Both the position numbers and the translations under genes were made by a program. From the NCBI GenBank assembly GCA_007827375.1, contig VISH01000001.1, positions 1,603,514 through 1,667,513 on the forward strand: DNA of 64,000 nucleotides, written 5' to 3'. Numbering within the stretch: position 1 is the stretch's first letter; the number at the start of each line of letters is the position of its first letter. Source of the DNA: Alteromonadaceae bacterium 2753L.S.0a.02 (GTDB taxonomy: Bacteria > Pseudomonadota > Gammaproteobacteria > Pseudomonadales > Cellvibrionaceae). Shown here one piece after another: positions 61,268-64,000 of the stretch. The notes below the pieces were generated by a model that was not told where the DNA came from, did not search any database, and saw only the letters and a list, made by a program, of their open reading frames with translations.

Positions 61268-62458
61268 ATGCACGCGGAATTTCTTGGCAGTATTCGTGAA
61301 ATTGGAGAAACCGAATGGCGCAAACTCTGGCCCGGCGATTACCCCTTCACGCAATTTGGATTTCTCGATGCCTTGGAATCCTCCCAAAGTGTATGCAAGC
61401 TCACCGGTTGGCAACCCTGCCATCTCATTGTGCGAGAGGGTGATGCTCTCGTTGCCGCGATGCCACTTTACGAAAAAAATCACTCCTACGGCGAATACGT
61501 GTTCGATTGGGGTTGGGCCGATGCTTACCATCGCGCCGGCATAGAATATTACCCAAAATTATTGAACGCGATACCTTTTACACCCGCCACCGGGCCACGC
61601 ATCGGTTTCGCAGCGCATACCAGCGAACAACAACAAATCACAATTTTCGAAATAATTAGCACGGCAATAACGCAACGCCTGGAACACATAAACGGCTCGA
61701 CCTTCCACAGTTTATTTCCCGCCGGGAAGCAACGTAAATTTTTTAACAAACAAAATTATACCGAACGTCACGGTTGCCAATTCCATTGGTTTAATCAAAA
61801 TTATACCGACTTCGATGATTTCCTCAGTCGCTTTAATTCCCGCAAACGCAAAGCCTTAAAAAAAGAACGCCAAAAAGTAAATGAGCAAAATCTCTTATTG
61901 CAAATGCGCAGTGCCGCAGAACTCTCAGAAGAAGAGTGGCAGGTATTTTATGCGCTCTATCACCGGACCTACTTCAAACGCAGCGGTCGCCAGGGGTATT
62001 TAAATAAAGCGTTCTTTATGACCCTCGCCCACGCGCTGCCGCAACAAGTGTTATTGGCCACCGCTCATCAAGATTCACTCGACAACGAAATGCTCGCCGC
62101 GGCACTGTATTTACGCGATAGCGAAACCCTCTACGGTCGCTACTGGGGCACCAAAATCGATGTGGATGGTCTGCACTTCGAAACCTGCTATTACCAGGGT
62201 ATTGAATACGCCATTAAACAGGGCTTAAAGCGCTTCGACCCAGGCGCGCAGGGCGAACATAAAATTCAACGCGGTTTCACCCCGATAAAAACCTGCTCAT
62301 TTCACTATGTGGTTCACCCGGCATTTCGTGAGGCCGTGGTAAATTTTGCCGAACAGGAGCGACAACAAACGGCGGAGTATTGTGCTGATGGGCGGAATTA
62401 TTTGCCGTTTCGGGAGGGGGAGGTTGGAGTTACAGAAAGAATACTGCTTGATGAATAG
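61268..62458 (+). CDS. COG3146/DUF482 family GNAT-like acyltransferase
   Basis: 396 aa. Begins GSIREIGETEWRKLWP and PFTQFGFLDALESSQSV, continues VAAMPLYEKNHSYGEYVFDWGWADAYHRAGIEYYPKLL, then the positively charged FNSRKRKALKKERQK and YGRYWGTKIDVDGLHFETCYYQGIEYAI near the end, finishing GFTPIKTCSFHYVV. These match the 'peptidoglycan biosynthesis/recognition' group related to FemAB and GNAT enzymes. Substrate unknown. It follows phoR by 82 bases and may be read through from it. Confidence 0.85.
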   Translation: MHAEFLGSIREIGETEWRKLWPGDYPFTQFGFLDALESSQSVCKLTGWQPCHLIVREGDALVAAMPLYEKNHSYGEYVFDWGWADAYHRAGIEYYPKLLNAIPFTPATGPRIGFAAHTSEQQQITIFEIISTAITQRLEHINGSTFHSLFPAGKQRKFFNKQNYTERHGCQFHWFNQNYTDFDDFLSRFNSRKRKALKKERQKVNEQNLLLQMRSAAELSEEEWQVFYALYHRTYFKRSGRQGYLNKAFFMTLAHALPQQVLLATAHQDSLDNEMLAAALYLRDSETLYGRYWGTKIDVDGLHFETCYYQGIEYAIKQGLKRFDPGAQGEHKIQRGFTPIKTCSFHYVVHPAFREAVVNFAEQERQQTAEYCADGRNYLPFREGEVGVTERILLDE

Positions 62459-63169
62459 AGTAATTACCAGCGAAATTCGACCTTCTCAACCGATCAAGAT
62501 AAATTCAACATTCTAAAATCGAATTCTACGTACTCCCGCAATGATACCGTAGGCGCTTTCGCAGCTCTTCCCGCGGGGGCTTAGGTAGCGTCAACCACTA
62601 TTAAATCTGTATATTTTACAGTCTTAATGAATGCGTTACTTTTCTCCGGTTCTCATTTTTTTGCACGTTAAACGAATACTTGAGGCATGACCTGGTTCTG
62701 TTGCTGTGTAAACACAGCCGGAATGGCTACATATAATGAAGACCTGGGTAATTTATGTAAAAGTTTGTAAGCAGGTAAGGTCGAATTAAATTATCGCTCA
62801 CAAGAATCATGGTTAAAATCTTACAAAGTCTCTAGTATTTCTCCAGTTGCATATTTCCCTTTTTTCCGAAACTGATTATAAAACTCACGAATTAATAAAT
62901 TAGTATTGTCAGCTTTTGTGAAATTTCAATAAAACGTCTATCTGTGAAATAGGTGAGTAGCGAGTAATAATTCCACTGAATTTCGTGTTGAATAATAAAG
63001 TGTTACGCAAAGCACTTCTCCCCGCTCCACTAGGCGAACACGAAATCAGCGTAAAGGATCAAAGCTGCAGCGCTCGATGAGTAGGTGTTTAGGGATCGTA
63101 TACCTATATCTTGTTCCATCATTGTTGTAATTATTCTTGCTTTCCAATTTTGTGCTTAAAGGGATCGAT
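62459..63169. other. 711-bp AT-rich non-coding stretch
   Basis: No credible gene in any frame. Base composition is clearly more AT-rich than the neighbouring genes. One symmetric site is visible: GCTGTGT-AA-ACACAGC (62703-62718). The last 100 bases should contain the promoter of the next gene, but I could not identify a convincing one; GGGATCG (63161) is the only ribosome-like site. Confidence 0.5.
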
Positions 63170-64000
63170 ATGTTCCAAAGTTTTTTATTCAAAGGTATCG
63201 CTGGGGGGTTAATCCTTGTGATCGCGCAATTCCTGGCTGCGGGTCAAGTTGCTGCTCAGACGATCGACCTTCCATCGGAATCTACTACTGGTACTTTCAC
63301 CATTACCATTTCTGGTGGTTATACCTGGTATGTACAAGAACGTACCGAAACTTCAGATTGGAAAACTATCAAATATGGCTCCGGGTACAGTAGTTCTTTT
63401 CAGTTAACCAGAGGAGAAGGTATCTTTGATTATAAGTTGCATAACTGTTACCCGTTTTCAGGGGGGTGTAGTTTTGGCGCCATTAAATCAATACACATTG
63501 ATCTACCCGATCCAACACCTGCGGTGCCCTCGTTATCGGTAGCATCAACTGCTGATGGCGATGGAAAATTCACCGTGACACCCACCAGGCCGACCTATAC
63601 GTTATATTATAAATATAAGCAACTGGTGGATAATGGAGGTTGGAGCTCGGAGATTACACGCTACAGCCCCTACGAATTCGAAACAACTCAAAGTGGTGTT
63701 TGGAAATTTATTGCGAAGGCTTGCAACAGCACTGATGCTTGTTCAAGTTATTCATCGTCAGTCACAGTAAATGTGGCCATTGCACCTGGAAACACTTCTG
63801 GATTAAATACCCCTGCAACTAATGACGGGCAGTACCAACTCAGTTGGAATGCCGCCACAGGCTCAGTCACTCGTTACGACCTTGAATACAGAACCGACAC
63901 CAATAGCAATTATTATGATGTGCCAGGTTACAATGGTACTAGCACTTCGCCCACAGTTACTATGTCTGCGGGCAACTATCGCCACAGAGTGCGGGCCTGT
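63170..64000 (+). CDS. Large exported protein with fibronectin-III-like repeats, N-terminal part (runs off the window)
   Basis: ATG 63170; open to the window end (277 residues seen). Signal peptide about 1-32 (GIAGGLILVIAQFLAAGQVAAQ). Then repeats of about 90 residues built like fibronectin type III or the similar modules found before RHS/YD repeats: TIDLPSESTTGTFTITISGGYTWYVQE, then SLSVASTADGDGKFTVTPT, then NTSGLNTPATNDGQYQLSWNAATGSVTRYDLEYR ending YRHRVRAC. The repeat form (a querying segment 'YxLxYxxxT..' followed by 'YRVRAC') is common at the N-terminus of large RHS or adhesin proteins in Cellvibrionaceae, but the diagnostic part is outside the window. Confidence 0.65.
   Translation, partial: MFQSFLFKGIAGGLILVIAQFLAAGQVAAQTIDLPSESTTGTFTITISGGYTWYVQERTETSDWKTIKYGSGYSSSFQLTRGEGIFDYKLHNCYPFSGGCSFGAIKSIHIDLPDPTPAVPSLSVASTADGDGKFTVTPTRPTYTLYYKYKQLVDNGGWSSEITRYSPYEFETTQSGVWKFIAKACNSTDACSSYSSSVTVNVAIAPGNTSGLNTPATNDGQYQLSWNAATGSVTRYDLEYRTDTNSNYYDVPGYNGTSTSPTVTMSAGNYRHRVRAC

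Noticed and set aside
62703..62718. GCTGTGT-AA-ACACAGC as a CRP site
   Set aside because: Lacks the TGTGA-N6-TCACA spacing; kept only as an unexplained palindrome in the AT-rich gap.

Overview
The window reads as chromosomal DNA of a marine or plant-polysaccharide-degrading gammaproteobacterium. Around half of the bases are G+C. A Cellvibrionaceae-type organism (Teredinibacter, Saccharophagus, Cellvibrio) fits best: lipoproteins with Pro-Thr-Glu linkers, a xylan locus with a TonB-dependent receptor, and the ubiA-phoB-phoR order known from the Pseudomonas/Cellvibrio side of the class. This is inferred from gene content; no marker gene was compared. I see no rRNA, tRNA, CRISPR array, transposase or prophage.

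1-23.3 kb: xylan/xylose locus. A partial GH115 alpha-glucuronidase and a GH10 xylanase diverge around a perfect 20-bp palindrome. Next come a lipoprotein with four carbohydrate-binding repeats, a MacAB-like ABC export system (ATPase, two paralogous permeases, membrane fusion protein) and a Nudix-type regulator whose catalytic box is broken. The regulator faces the operon xylulokinase - aldose 1-epimerase - xylose isomerase. A large TonB-dependent receptor and three flavin-dependent halogenase family genes close the block; the middle halogenase has lost its catalytic residues. Together these could debranch and cut xylan at the surface, import fragments and feed xylose into the pentose phosphate pathway.

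23.3-32.5 kb: tlyA, an exported zinc metalloprotease with a small exported partner, uvrD, and a TRAP transporter (dctP on +, dctQ-dctM on -) with a YciA-like thioesterase. A 19-bp-arm hairpin after uvrD sits where base composition flips from G/T-rich to A/C-rich.

32.5-39.6 kb: phosphate regulon. pstS-pstC-pstA-pstB-phoU lie behind a three-repeat Pho box. A porin behind a second Pho box follows. phoB-phoR sit at 59-61 kb, behind a weaker Pho box.

39.6-53.2 kb: mainly housekeeping and signalling genes. They include an M48 peptidase, a frameshifted DUF4265-like gene, yaaA, a receiver/degenerate-PilZ protein next to a GGDEF diguanylate cyclase, a DUF938 methyltransferase, a Tat-exported Gfo/Idh oxidoreductase, recG, a YbaK-HDOD protein, a class I cyclic-di-GMP riboswitch upstream of an unknown membrane protein, a DUF502 protein and a K+ channel.

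53.2-64 kb: a trypsin-LRR-thrombospondin-3 secreted protease, a dicarboxylate symporter, an HU-family protein, ubiA, phoB-phoR and a COG3146-like acyltransferase. After a 0.7-kb AT-rich gap comes the start of a large exported protein with fibronectin-III-like repeats, cut off by the window end.
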